From positions 1,550,001 to 1,614,000 of the forward strand of contig JAPZLL010000003.1 in assembly GCA_036250225.1 (NCBI GenBank): DNA of 64,000 bases, written 5' to 3'. Positions 10,426 to 20,539 of the stretch are shown here, in pieces. This stretch comes from Cercophora sp. LCS_1. Taxonomy: Eukaryota > Ascomycota > Sordariomycetes > Sordariales > Lasiosphaeriaceae. Both the position numbers and the translations under genes were made by a program. The notes beneath the pieces are model-generated. The model was not told the DNA's origin. It worked only from the letters and a program-made list of their open reading frames with translations, and did no database searches. Each line of letters starts with the position of its first letter. Within the stretch, counting starts at the first letter, position 1.

Positions 10426-12606
10426 CCCTGCCTATCGATGGCTTGTCGTTTATGCTGATGTGTCACCCCTTGCGTTGGAGAAGGAAGCCGGAGGGGAAGC
10501 TCTCGGAGCTTCCGGGTTGTAAAGTTGAGACGGGCCAAAGTGGGTAAAAGATCTTGTTCTAATTACGACCCGCACGCCTAGAGAGAGATCGCGGGATATA
10601 TGAACAATGAGACCGTTGATGACCAGCAAAAAAACGGACCGTGGAAAGAAAATAAGCCGGCCAAAACGGGCAGCGTTACAGCTTCGGCGGGCGGACACCG
10701 TGTTGTGGTGTGGTGGGCGGAGGCTCTGCTGCTAGCTTCCGCCCGACACTTTGCTGTCGGAGCCCCGCGCCAACAGCTTGCGTGGACCCCAGACACCTCG
10801 GTCAAGCCACATGGGGCTTAGACTCAGTCTTTGGATCCGGCGAAGCCTCACACGGCGCTCGGAGCACCCAAGCGAACCACTGTCTCGGCTTTTTTGGCGG
10901 CTGTCCAGGTTCCCCAGATTCTCCCTGCCCCTGGTTCAACCCCGAGCTCGCAAGCTGGCGACCTCCGCTGCGTCGCTCATCTTGGTCGATGCGGGTGTGG
11001 TGCGCGGGACTCACCTTATTGATTCCAATTCGGATTGCATCTTTCTGCAGGCGAAAAGCGACCACACACAAGCGATGGGTCTTACCTGCTCCTTCCGTCG
11101 TCTTGCGAGCCACCTCTGCAGAGCACAAGCAGCAGGGTTACACTGCCTCTTGTATGTGGTGCGTATTCAGCAGCGTATCTCTGCGACTCAGGGTAGTATC
11201 ATTCTTGCGCTGCCGCCAGCAACATGTGGTCGCGGCGCTTGTCGACGTCGCTGAACGGAGAAACCCGGCGCCGAAAGATCACAGCATGAACCAGTCTCGC
11301 TCGTTGCATCTGGATTCTCGGCACCTGCCATCGGACGAATCTGTTCCAGGCTCAAAACTCAGTCTTGCCAATCTGCCGTTCCTCGGGCCTGGTTTCCTCG
11401 CGAACCGCTGACGTCTGCCATGTCATACTGCGCGGCTTGCTCTTAGTTCATCAGGCTCGAATCAGGCTGGTACCGGCTGCTCCGAGATCATCATCCGCCG
11501 GCCAAAGGGTCTTCCTGACGCAATGCTGGTGGCGATCCAGACGGGACCAAGGCCCGCGGGGTTGGCGAATGTGGGGAGAAGGCTTGGCCTCTGGGCCGAC
11601 GCGGTAGACCGCATCGCGGCCAACGGTCTGGACGCATGAATCCCCTCCTCCGCCGGCTGAGTGACATACCCTGTATGAACAATGTTTCCCATAATGCATT
11701 TTGAGAGGGTATATTGCCCTCTCTCCGCCCGGGTTTGGCGACCAGACCGCATGACGATCGACATGGCCGACCGAGCGCTGCAGTTCGCTCCCTCGCCTCG
11801 ATATCGGCATCACGGTGGGAGTTGAGATGCGGACGAGCTGATTAGGTTTTAGGGCGTTGAGGGGCCAATGCAGGAACCGATTGTTGGGGTGACATCGTGG
11901 CGGCGGCCGCCCTTGCCCCTAGAAGTTGTGCTAGAACAGGGGACGATCACCCAAAAAGCTTAACCCCAGGGCCGATCAACGCCGGAGAATGGCCTTGGGG
12001 CTATGCTCGACAATCAATCTGTCTTGCAGCACGCACGCTGTCGCCCATGATGCACTGTCTCTCGCTTCTGGTCAGGGCGCCACGCCGATGGCAGCCCGGC
12101 CAAGTGTCGGGCCTATCGCCAGGCCTCAATACATTAACTCGGATCCTGATTACAAGGCACACACCGCACCACTTACACACGTCGACCTGTTTAGCCGTAA
12201 TGGCCGCCCAGATCAGCACGTCTCCCTGCCCAATGGCCCGCTGCTCGCGGCTCCTCTATTTTCGTCATTGCTTGGTCGACGGATGCCGACGGCGTCCTCG
12301 ACCTGCTCGTCTCCCCCTGACAAGTCATGTTCAGCCTGCTGGGCAGCTCCACGGCCGAGAGCGCCTGTTGTGCCTCCCCTGCCCGTCTACCGCTCCCCAC
12401 ACGGCCTTTCTGGGCGCCGGGAAAACATATTTGAAGGACCTCGTGCCCCCTTCTGCTCTCTTCTGTCTCTCGTTCCATCTCCAGTGTCCTTCGATACCAT
12501 CCACTCGTTCTTTTCACTCGCTGGCTTGGAAGCAAGGTTCCATTTCACATACTACCAGCCTGTCGCCAGATACCCCAAGAACACTCCAAGAAGACCACGA
12601 TTCAGG
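10426..12606. other. 2.2-kb intergenic region
   Basis: Separates the divergent MFS transporter and GPI-protein genes and must hold both promoters. Several open frames exist (10710..11411 is the longest), but they overlap in different frames, have biased composition and match no family. The last few hundred bases before 12607 are pyrimidine-rich and are probably the leader of the secreted-protein gene. Confidence 0.4.
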
Positions 12607-13164
12607 ATGAAGACCGCTCTCATCTCCCTCGTCGGGCTTGCTGCCTCCGCGGCTGCCTCCGACATTGAGCCCGACACGCCGCCCAAGTTCAGCCTCATCC
12701 CCACGCTCACGGCCAAGCCCTTCCCTACCTGGGGCCCTCCGGTCCAGTGGACGACGAGCACTGTCTACTCGACCACACTCAAGACGGTCACCAGCTGCCC
12801 TCCGACGGTGCCCCACTGCCCGGCCCACAGCACCGTCATCACCACGGTCATCGTGCCCATCAGCACCACCGTGTGCGAGGTGACCGGCACCCCGACCAAG
12901 GTGCCGCCGCCGCCGCCGACCCTCGTTCCCCCTCCTCCCCCGGTCATCTCATCCAAGCCGGTCCCGCCTCCCCCGGCGTCGGTCCCGCCGCCTCCTCCTC
13001 CTCCCAAGCCCCCCGTTTCGACCCCCACCAAGTCGATCGGCACCATCACTCCTCCCTCGGCTACCAAGCCCCCTGGAGCCGTCGTCACCGCTGGCGCTGC
13101 CCAGAACGCCAAGGTTGCCGGTGGTGCTCTTGCCGCTCTTGCCGCCGCTGCTGCCCTCTTCTAA
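12607..13164 (+). CDS. Secreted proline-rich protein, probable GPI anchor
   Basis: Single-exon gene of 185 residues. An N-terminal signal peptide (MKTALISLVGLAASAAAS, residues 1-18) is followed by a Thr/Ser/Val-rich segment. It contains a pattern common in fungal cell-wall proteins (TSTVYSTTLKTVTSCPP, then VITTVIVPISTTVCEV). Residues ~98-150 are proline-rich, with PPPPP runs. The C-terminus is hydrophobic (GGALAALAAAAALF) after a small-residue stretch, which fits a GPI-attachment signal. It is probably a wall or surface protein; no enzyme domain is present. A larger frame opens upstream at 11989, but this ATG is the one that begins a signal peptide. Confidence 0.8.
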   Translation: MKTALISLVGLAASAAASDIEPDTPPKFSLIPTLTAKPFPTWGPPVQWTTSTVYSTTLKTVTSCPPTVPHCPAHSTVITTVIVPISTTVCEVTGTPTKVPPPPPTLVPPPPPVISSKPVPPPPASVPPPPPPPKPPVSTPTKSIGTITPPSATKPPGAVVTAGAAQNAKVAGGALAALAAAAALF

Positions 13165-15218
13165 ACTGGATGGGCATCAAACGACGGGGAAAAAAGCATT
13201 CAAAAAAGGAGGACGTCTCCGCGTGTTGTTGCTTCACGGCCGAAACATCATTCTTCATCCCGCCCCTACCCCAAACGACAACAAACCATTCTTCGCCATC
13301 TTCTAAAACTGGAAAGAAAGCAGCAGGGTTGATCACATAGACATTTCTTCTCCTGTTTCTTTTCAGGGGCAGTTCTTTGTTCATCCATCTTACCATGACC
13401 TGTTTTCCTCGACTCGAGGTCTATGGGCGTAGCACCTTGAGGAAGAGGGAAAGGGCTGTAGTGAGAGGACTATTTTGTGGAGTTTTGAGCAGTTGAGAGA
13501 GTCGAGTGAGATAGCTGTCGTAATAGTGGAGGATAATACATAACTCTTTTTTTTTTTTTTCTCCCCATCTATTTCCGATCGCCATTTTTTTTTGTTTCGA
13601 GCCTGTGAAATACGTTTCTCGATTATGATTTTTTGTGTGCAAAGGCTCAAGTGTGTATTCTTTCCCAGTCGCCAGTTCAGCCCCCTATCCCGTTCAGATC
13701 ACCTTCCCAACACCTCATCCGTTCCAAAACAAACCTGGTTACACGCGCGCAATTCCACGATCCAAGCATCTCCCAAGCACGACTAAAGACGTCTCTCCTA
13801 TGAAAAACAGAACATGGAACATAGAACATGGGATGGATGGATGGGCGACACGAATGAGCTAGCTACCTAGGTATGGAACCGACAAATGCAAGTCATCCAA
13901 GCACGGCAAGGGGGGGGGCAAGGAAAAGCCCAGTTCGTCGCGCGTCGAGGAAGAACCACACAAGACATTGTCCATCGTACGCGCTTAACTTGGCCGCTCG
14001 TCAAACCGAACAGGGCAAAGAAAGAAAGAAAGACAGTGAGCGGGCGGTCTCTCTTTTGCTCATCTCGCTTTCGCTGCTGGTCGATATTGTGGCAGGCTCG
14101 TGTTGCTCTATTTACCCGGGCTGCCGGTTCTTTTTTATATAGGCTTGCAGCCTGCAGCAAGCAAGTTGTCCTTGTTGATCATCCAACCACACACACACAC
14201 ACACTCACGGGAGCGGCAAAAGAAGGGATGAGCTCAGGTCCCTGCTTCCCCCGATTGGAAGCTTGGCAAACTGGAGCGGCATCATTGGTTCGCTGAGCGG
14301 GATGTGTGAAGCTGGGAGGGCATGACGTTGCATATTAAAACAGACCACCGTCAGCCGTTTACACACACATATTGTACATATAGGCACACGCTGACCGGGA
14401 GTGGGACCGATGTGTGTGTGTTAGAGCTAGAAAACTCAATTACCGGGCCGTAAAGTGGAGGGAGGGCTCGTTGCCTTGGATATGGCTGGGCGTGACGTGA
14501 GGTGACATCTGTTACCCTGCATGTAATACCTGGGCCACCGTATTCGACTGAGGCCATCCAAGATGGACCTGTTTGGATCTCGGGTGTAACACAGGGCTTT
14601 CATTCGGGGGGTTGGGGGATATTGCCGACGTCACGCCCAGAACCGTGTTGGTGTTTTTTTCCTTGCTGTAGGGCTCGAGGAAATATTTGCTCGCCCCATT
14701 TTCATGAACTAATGGTCATGGTGGTAATAAGTCCGGCAGAGATTCGCCAATATGGCAACGGTGGAAACGTTGCTTCGCTGTGCTCTCCAATCTGGACGGT
14801 TCGAGATGGTTCCTTTCGCGGCGGCTGGCACGTGGAGCGATTCTGGTTGACTGACCAATCTCTGCGCGGTACCGGGGCAACCAATTGGGTGCAGGGCATT
14901 TCTCCGAGTCGGGCTGAGATCCAGATTGCTGGTACGGGACATGGTACGAGCTGAGTCCACCGGACCGGCAGCATCGCGGAGGCTGTTGCGGCCGCCTGAC
15001 ACAGCCGCATTGCCCGGTAACGTTTGAGGGAGAGAAACCGTTCGCGGGGCTGGACTGGGGATCCTTGCGGTGTTCCAAAGTCTGAGAAATCGACGCGATG
15101 TGTTGCGCTGAATCGTCCGTGTGGGTTTCGTTGTTGTCTTTGAATATCCCGAGTTCACCTCCGGTCTCCGACCGGTCATCCGATCGGGTCTCCAAACAAC
15201 ATAGCAAATTCCGTCGCC
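13165..15218. other. 2-kb convergent intergenic region
   Basis: Holds the 3' ends of the GPI-protein and CENP-O genes, which converge. It contains a T-run at about 13545-13561, a short (CA)n tract near 14190-14210 and pyrimidine-rich stretches, but no recognisable gene on either strand. Confidence 0.45.
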
Positions 15219-16113
15219 TCACACACCAGCGAGCTTCTTCACCATATCTTGCACCCTCTCGGCGCCCCCAACCAGCTCCCTCACTAGCTCCCGATCCCTC
15301 ACAATCTCGCCACTCCTTGCGCTCTCCTCCACCGCCACAACCTTGAGAATCTCCCCATCATCCCCCATCACCAACCTCCCCGTCCTCCCACTTGCCCAAT
15401 CAATAGTAACCTGTTTATTCTCCGCATCCGCGCCCCTGAGATCCACAATCCCATCCTCACCACCAACCGGCCCCCGCCCACCTTCCCCCAAGCCCACGGC
15501 CTTTCTCAAGTCTGCAATAACACCCATTCGGTGATGATACCTCACCAGCTCCCTTCTCAGAGCCCTAGCAAATTTGGCCACATCTTGCTTCTTCCCCTCC
15601 CCGTCCTCCTCTTTACTCGGAGGTGGTAGATACCGGGCGCTCAGCCCGGCCAAGGGGACTCCGGCCGGCACAGTATGCCTGTGCACCTTGAGGTAACCCT
15701 TGTGACTGGGGGACGGCCTGTTGAGAAGAACGTAGTGGGGAAGTAGGAATTTGGCGCGGCTGACGATCTCAATGCGTAAGCCGAGGATGGCGCCGCCGTC
15801 TGCGGCGTTGGGGTCGGGATCGCGGGCTCGGAAGGTGGTGAGGCCCGTGCAGGTGCGGTAGAGATTTTGCTGTTTGTGGGCTTGTTGATCTGTGTAGCGG
15901 GCTAGAAGGGCCTTGTGAGAGGGCGAACTGGTAAGGAGGCTGTGGGTGGTGGGGGACGAGAGGAGGGTTGTTGTCTGGGTGAGGAGGCGTGATTTCAGTT
16001 GGAGGACTGAACGTATCAGTAAGTTTTGTCTTTGATATCTTCTGGGTGATTGACTTACCTCGGGATTGAAGCGCTGCAATCTCATCGTCAAGGGCTGACG
16101 AGGGCGAGGACAT
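15219..16113 (-). CDS. MCM21: Kinetochore protein CENP-O/Mcm21
   Basis: Component of the COMA/CCAN inner-kinetochore complex, partner of CENP-P/Ctf19, acting at centromeric chromatin. Exon 1, 16113..16059, encodes MSSPSSALDDEIAALQSR. Exon 2, 16006..15219, follows after a GTAAGT-TTCAG intron, for 280 residues in total. The N-terminus is predicted to be coiled coil (DEIAALQSRVLQLKSRL). The CENP-O core includes LYRTCTGLTTFRARDPDPN (from about residue 67), LGLRIEIVSRAKFLLPHYVLLNRP, HRHTVPAGVPL and FARALRRELVRYHHRMG. Near the end, VTIDWASGRTGRLVMGDDGE matches the C-terminal beta region. Assignment rests on the family pattern and the expected length. Confidence 0.85.
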
Positions 16114-16638
16114 TGCGATGAGACGCGTTTGACGCGTGTTGGTTCGGGAAGAGAGGCTGCGAGCTGCAGTGGGAATGAGTAAATTAAATATGACGTTTTG
16201 ATTATCTGTGCTGTGAGTATAGTTTGTTTTTCTTTTTTCTACAAAGAACTGTTTCCTTTGTGAAGCTGCTGCCGACTGCGATTGTTTACTTTGGGATGAA
16301 AGAATGGCATCTCGATTCGGAATCCCTGTCATTCGCGATGTTCTGGAAACTTTTGCCAGCAGCCCAAGATCACATTGTCCGTGCGCTGGGAATGTCACAT
16401 GATGTGGCAGCCCCCACTTGTCAAGGAATCTCGCCCATTTTCCCCACGTGCGCCAACATTTTTGCATTCGCATATTTTCTAGGCCGCCTTGGTAGTTCTG
16501 GCCACCCTGGTAAGATGCATGTCACGTACTCAGTGTGGAGACAATACCCCGTGCTAATGTTAGCAAAAGCTTCACAATCGCCGCTTGGCACTTGGAGTCT
16601 AACCGGCGGTGCCCCGCGGAACTCCATTCCATTCCATC
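16114..16638. other. Divergent promoter region between CENP-O and the dUTPase-fold gene
   Basis: A 525-bp gap between divergent start codons. It must contain both promoters, but no specific site is recognised. A plus-strand open frame at 16224..16778 runs into the downstream gene in a different frame and is not supported. Confidence 0.4.
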
Positions 16639-17154
16639 ATGCTCGCCGGAAGCTCCATCGTCAGACGCGGCATAGTGCGCAATCTGCTATCGGTCGCTCA
16701 GCAGGTACAGCCATGCGGCGTCGACGTCTCCTTGCGGAGAGTCCTCGGATGGACCTCACGGGCAACGATCGACTTTGACAACTCGCGTCGGCAGTCCGCC
16801 AGCACATCTAAGCTCTCTTTCAATGACGAGGCTGAGGTTATGCTGCCCCAAGGATCGTACCTTGTCGAGTTCAACGAGACGGTCCACATCCCCCTCGACT
16901 GCATGGGTCAGGTATTTGTGAGATCGTCGCTATGGCGCTCGGGCGCCCTCCTCACGGCCGGCGTGATTGATGCTGGGTACGAGGGTGCTCTGGGTGCTCT
17001 TCTCGATGTCAAGAATCCCCATGGTATCGTACTTTGCAGGGATGCCAAGCTGGGCCAGGTTACCATACATAGGCTTGAGGAGAAGGTTGCAGGGTACAGC
17101 GGCGTATATCAGTTTTCGGCGAGCGCAGTTGGACGGGACGGACCAGCAACATAG
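16639..17154 (+). CDS. dUTPase/dCTP-deaminase-fold protein
   Basis: Single-exon gene of 171 residues with the trimeric dUTPase-like fold. Aligned landmarks are QPCGVDVSL (residues 24-32), VFVRSSLWRSGA (92-103), TAGVIDAGYEGALGALLDVKNP (106-127), DAKLGQVTIHRL (135-146) and YSGVYQ (153-158). In dUTPases the Asp of the GVID motif activates water. In dCTP deaminases an essential Glu lies on the strand after this motif, where this protein has ALLDV instead, so deaminase activity is unlikely. The C-terminal Gly-rich nucleotide-closing motif is not clear. Likely roles are dUTP hydrolysis or an unknown nucleotide-sensing function. The ATG at 16639 is the first before the conserved region. The surroundings are a mariner relic and repeats. 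Confidence 0.8.
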   Translation: MLAGSSIVRRGIVRNLLSVAQQVQPCGVDVSLRRVLGWTSRATIDFDNSRRQSASTSKLSFNDEAEVMLPQGSYLVEFNETVHIPLDCMGQVFVRSSLWRSGALLTAGVIDAGYEGALGALLDVKNPHGIVLCRDAKLGQVTIHRLEEKVAGYSGVYQFSASAVGRDGPAT

Positions 17155-17520
17155 TCGACTTGATCGCGTCCAGCATGCTTTATGCTCCCCGTCATCTATA
17201 ATCTTCGACGCGGCTAGAATCACTGTCCCCCCGCTAGAATCGCAGTGTCTAACCCGATTGGGAAGATGACTAATCCACACTTTTTTTGGGGGGGGGGTCA
17301 ACTTTTCGGACTTTGACCAAATTTTTGACCACCTTTCGTCGCCTTTCGTGTTCCTGCATCGGAAAACCAGGCCCCCCAGCCAAAAAAAAGTCACGACCCA
17401 TGCAAGCGGTTGTCAAAAAAACAGGGACACCAAAATTGGCACGTGCTTTCCTGTGCTAACAGACCCCCTAACAGTTCTACCACCTTCCATCACACCACCA
17501 CCACCACCACCACCACCACC
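17155..17520. repeat. Low-complexity 5' flank of the mariner relic
   Basis: Contains a T-run merging into a G-run at about 17280-17297 and a (CAC)n tract at about 17488-17520 directly before the transposase ATG. The stretch may include the left end of the Tc1/mariner element, but no terminal inverted repeat could be paired with confidence. Confidence 0.4.
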
Positions 17521-18167
17521 ATGGCCGTTGGGAATCCCGGCGCACACCATACAACACCAAAGAAGGCAAACATTATAGGCACGATTAATTATTTACAGGC
17601 CCACAAGATTCAATTCTATAAAACAGATGTTTACCGCTTCAACGGGGTCAGCCACACTCGGGGCTCCGAAATTCTCCGGCAGAATCACCCGCGCCGGCAC
17701 CCAGATATCGAGACGAGAGGTCGAAGGAAGCTGCTATCTTCTGCGGATTTGTGTGCAATGGAAAAGATTATCTAGCAGTATGGATTCGCAGCGCGCGCAT
17801 TAACCTGGCAGGGTTTGGCATTGGAAGCGGGCATATCTGGGGTTTCTACCCGAACGATTGAAAGAGCAATGGGTAAGCTCTGCCATTTTCCGGGATCCAA
17901 AGCTAATTAATTGTAGGAACCCTAGGATATCGAAAATGTATTGCATGCGAAAAAGGATTCGTTTCGCCATTGAATGCGCAACGACGAATTGATGCTGCGA
18001 AAACCGCCCTTCAATTTCGACCCCATCCCGAAGATTGGCGCGATATTAGATGGTCCGACGAAGTCCATTTTACAATCTGTTCACAAGGAAAGATTCAAAT
18101 CATTCGGAAGCGTGGCGAACGATATTGTCCTGATTGCATTCATCATCCTGATGATAACGATACCCCC
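17521..18167 (+). pseudogene. Tc1/mariner-family transposase, decayed and truncated
   Basis: N-terminal two thirds of a fungal Tc1/mariner-type DDE transposase. The first exon shows the helix-turn-helix region (INYLQAHKIQFYKTDVYRFNGVSHTRGSEILR). An in-frame TAG at 17773..17775 interrupts it, after which homology continues as ALTWQGLALEAGISGVSTRTIERAMG. A typical short intron (GTAAGC...TTGTAG, about 17872-17917) joins to LGYRKCIACEKGFVSP. The catalytic-domain start follows: WSDEVHF, holding the first Asp of the DDE/DDD triad, then IIRKRGERYCPDC. Homology stops at about 18165, where the dispersed repeat begins, so the remaining catalytic residues are missing. The TAG fits a C-to-T or G-to-A change. 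No activity is expected. Confidence 0.85.
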
Positions 18168-18526
18168 TGTAACAAGCGCCCTGGAAAAAGCCATCTGGGT
18201 GGCCTGGAGGCGAAGGGGCCTGCGCGGTCTGGCACACAGTGCCAGATGGCTGCATCTGACAGGCGCGGACAGGTTCGGGCCGGCGCCAGCTGCCAGCTTT
18301 GACACAACGGATCCGGTGCGATGGATCCGGCCATGGAGCGATGGAACAAAGGTTGAAACTCCAAAGGTTTCCGGAAGTGGAAGTTGTAATCTAGGATAAG
18401 AAGGCTAGTGGCTGCTCCTTTGGCAAAAGGAGGGCCACATTCCAATTGAACTTTTTACCCACTACTACCTTGGCCCTATTCCGCTTATTTATTGACCCTT
18501 CTTTACATATCCCTCTTTGCATTACA
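18168..18526. repeat. Dispersed repeat, copy 2 (359 bp)
   Basis: Second copy of the repeat at 4342..4722, in the same orientation. It abuts the broken transposase directly, so it either inserted there or is joined by deletion. Its ends, TGTAAC and ATTACA, are again a weak inverted pair. Differences from copy 1 are mostly transitions. No target-site duplication is evident at either copy. Confidence 0.75.
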
Positions 18527-18873
18527 ACTTTTGGAATGTCTTTTTCGGGGCCTGTGGAAGCACCTTGTCACAGTGACCAAGCAGAAACCTCGCAATTCTA
18601 TCATATTCTGGTAGTTTCTTCGGATTTCATAGTGCGGTGATTTGGTGGATTGGCAACTCTAGCCGATGGTCCAAAAACAAGGCCCCCAGCAGCACATGCA
18701 AGCACACGCAAGCACACGCAAGCACACGCGCTAAGCAGGCTAGAGCAGCCGCAGCCCAGGTACATCCATGAAAGGGGAAAGTAAGCAAAACTCGATTCGT
18801 AGCTTAAACCTAAGTGTTTTACGTATGAGAGGCTCCGCTATCCGCTGCCCACTACCCACTGCCTTCGACATTC
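18527..18873. other. Spacer with a 10-bp tandem repeat
   Basis: Holds four tandem copies of a 10-bp unit (AGCACACGCA and close variants) at 18691..18730. The remainder shows no gene; it separates the transposon debris from the 3' end of the phosphorylase-fold gene. Confidence 0.6.
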
Positions 18874-20115
18874 TCAGCGGGCCTTGGAAAGGTGGTGCCC
18901 CACCACATCTTGCACCATGTCGTAGAGCCTTGACCTTCGGGATAGGACCGTCTCCATCCTCTCGTTCGACAGGTCCTCCTCGTGCTTCTCGGCAATGTTG
19001 TCCGAAATGATATGTAGATAACCGAACCGGATGCCAGCCCGTACCGACGCCTGGGCCATCATTCCTACCTCGGGATCCACAAAGTCGACTGAGTTAGGCA
19101 GCGTCGCAAGCCAGTCCTTAGTTTCATGGAGCACGCTCCCAAGCGTGATGTGATTCCCTACCAGCGTAAAGTCTCTAGCTAAGCGGCTGATAGACGTATC
19201 CAGTATGTTTTCCCACTCAACAATTTGATTGCCGACATTGGATCGCCATCCGGTCGCTAGCCACGTGTTTGGTCTGATGCCCTTCTTCACGCTGCCGAGC
19301 TTGCCGAAATAGAGGATCTCGCGGACGCCCAACTTTGACCCGAGGTAATGGACCACCTCTCCGGCGATGTCGCCCCAGAATGAAGGCCGAAAGCCGACGA
19401 ACGCTGCGTCGCGGCCGCCAAATCGGCGGACGACCCAATCGAAACAGCCGTCTCGCCTCCAGTCGGTTTGGCCCGTCAGCCGCTCCAGTCGATGGACCAA
19501 GCCGAGAACAACTGTTTCCACTCCTCTCGGTAGCTCTCCAAGGTTCGTAGCTCTGAGGGCGGCTTGTGTGTCGGAGCAGGATGACAAGCAAAACGATACT
19601 CTCGAAGGCGAGGTCAGACCGGCCCCTTCTTGATGCCGTATTCCAAGGTACGTTGCGATGATCTCGGCGTAATGCTCGACGTGATCGCGGCCAGGAAAGC
19701 ACTCGATATAGAGACGACTACCCGCAACTCGAGCGGTGGGGCGCTGCCAGTTAAACGGCTTATCTCGCTTCTCGCCTTGGAAGATGGTGGATGGGCGGGA
19801 TCTCGAGTACGCGCCAACGACGGTAATCTCGTCGTAGGATCGCTCGAGGATCGATTGGTGCACCTTGAGACCGAGATATCGGGGCAAAGAGGCACCCATG
19901 GTGTGGCTCTCTACTGTCGCTTCGCATCGAGGGTGCCATTTTTTAGAGGCAGTATAGGGGCGCCTGCGCGGCACCGGAGTTAGTACAGACAGGATGGCTA
20001 GTTCGTGCGGGATAGCGTACGCCGTCAGTAATGTCCGATATGGCGCAGCAGGGCGGCTCAACCGCCCTCTGGCTCCTCCGGCGAAGGTGAAACGGCTCAG
20101 GGCGGAGGATAGCAT
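18874..20115 (-). CDS. Nucleoside phosphorylase-fold (PNP/UDP) protein
   Basis: Single-exon gene of 413 residues. The C-terminal half resembles the PNP_UDP_1 superfamily: GCFDWVVRRFGGRDAAFVGF (223-242), EILYFGKLGSVKKGIRP (266-282, analogous to the Gly-rich phosphate-side loop), HITLGSVLHET (322-332), then VDPEVGMMAQAS (346-357) and LHIISDN (367-373). The last two resemble the Glu-containing and ISD elements of the nucleoside site. The N-terminal ~70 residues are basic and could target mitochondria. A second ATG at 19899 (MGASLPRYLG, good context) is an alternative start. Members of this fold act in nucleoside salvage or as effector domains of fungal NLR-like proteins; this one has no NACHT or repeat domain. 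Function is inferred from fold only. Confidence 0.7.
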   Translation of the reverse strand: MLSSALSRFTFAGGARGRLSRPAAPYRTLLTAYAIPHELAILSVLTPVPRRRPYTASKKWHPRCEATVESHTMGASLPRYLGLKVHQSILERSYDEITVVGAYSRSRPSTIFQGEKRDKPFNWQRPTARVAGSRLYIECFPGRDHVEHYAEIIATYLGIRHQEGAGLTSPSRVSFCLSSCSDTQAALRATNLGELPRGVETVVLGLVHRLERLTGQTDWRRDGCFDWVVRRFGGRDAAFVGFRPSFWGDIAGEVVHYLGSKLGVREILYFGKLGSVKKGIRPNTWLATGWRSNVGNQIVEWENILDTSISRLARDFTLVGNHITLGSVLHETKDWLATLPNSVDFVDPEVGMMAQASVRAGIRFGYLHIISDNIAEKHEEDLSNERMETVLSRRSRLYDMVQDVVGHHLSKAR

Positions 20116-20539
20116 AGCGCTCAGGGCCGATTCTGCCTAATTGCTCTCCCTAGAATTTTTATCTGGGAAGAAGTTATTCGTTGCATCAGCCCAGCGAGCC
20201 CATTAGCTGCTAGGATGTATTCAGTTGGAGGGACTCGGCTGGGTGCTTTGATTCGGCGGATGCTGTGTTAGAAGGAAGGTGCCTCCCGAAGGCTCTGGAA
20301 GGAAGCAGAACGATGGATTGGTCACCATCGCCACAGTGGAATCGCCACCTGTTTACAGCTATAAGAAAGGCTCTCTGACCACGCCAGAGAGCAAAGACAC
20401 AGAAAAGATCACGGTTTTCTACTTGAATAAGCAGTGCAGTGTTTCTGACATGCTGAGGCTGCCTGTCGCCCGGCTTACGTGTGTGCGACCTTTGGTCGAG
20501 TCTCGATTGCTGCGGTGTAAAGGGGCTTGAATGCTCCCT
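20116..20539. other. Spacer between the phosphorylase-fold gene and the NMA111 relic
   Basis: Includes the upstream region of the phosphorylase-fold gene and the degenerate 3' end of the NMA111-like relic. Open frames continue past the relic (20210 and 20419 on the minus strand), but similarity to the protease ends near 20540. Confidence 0.4.

Noticed and set aside
10710..11411. Long plus-strand open frame (233 codons) between the MFS and GPI-protein genes
   Set aside because: It overlaps several other frames of similar length, has no recognisable family, signal or splice structure, and its composition looks like noncoding GC-rich DNA.
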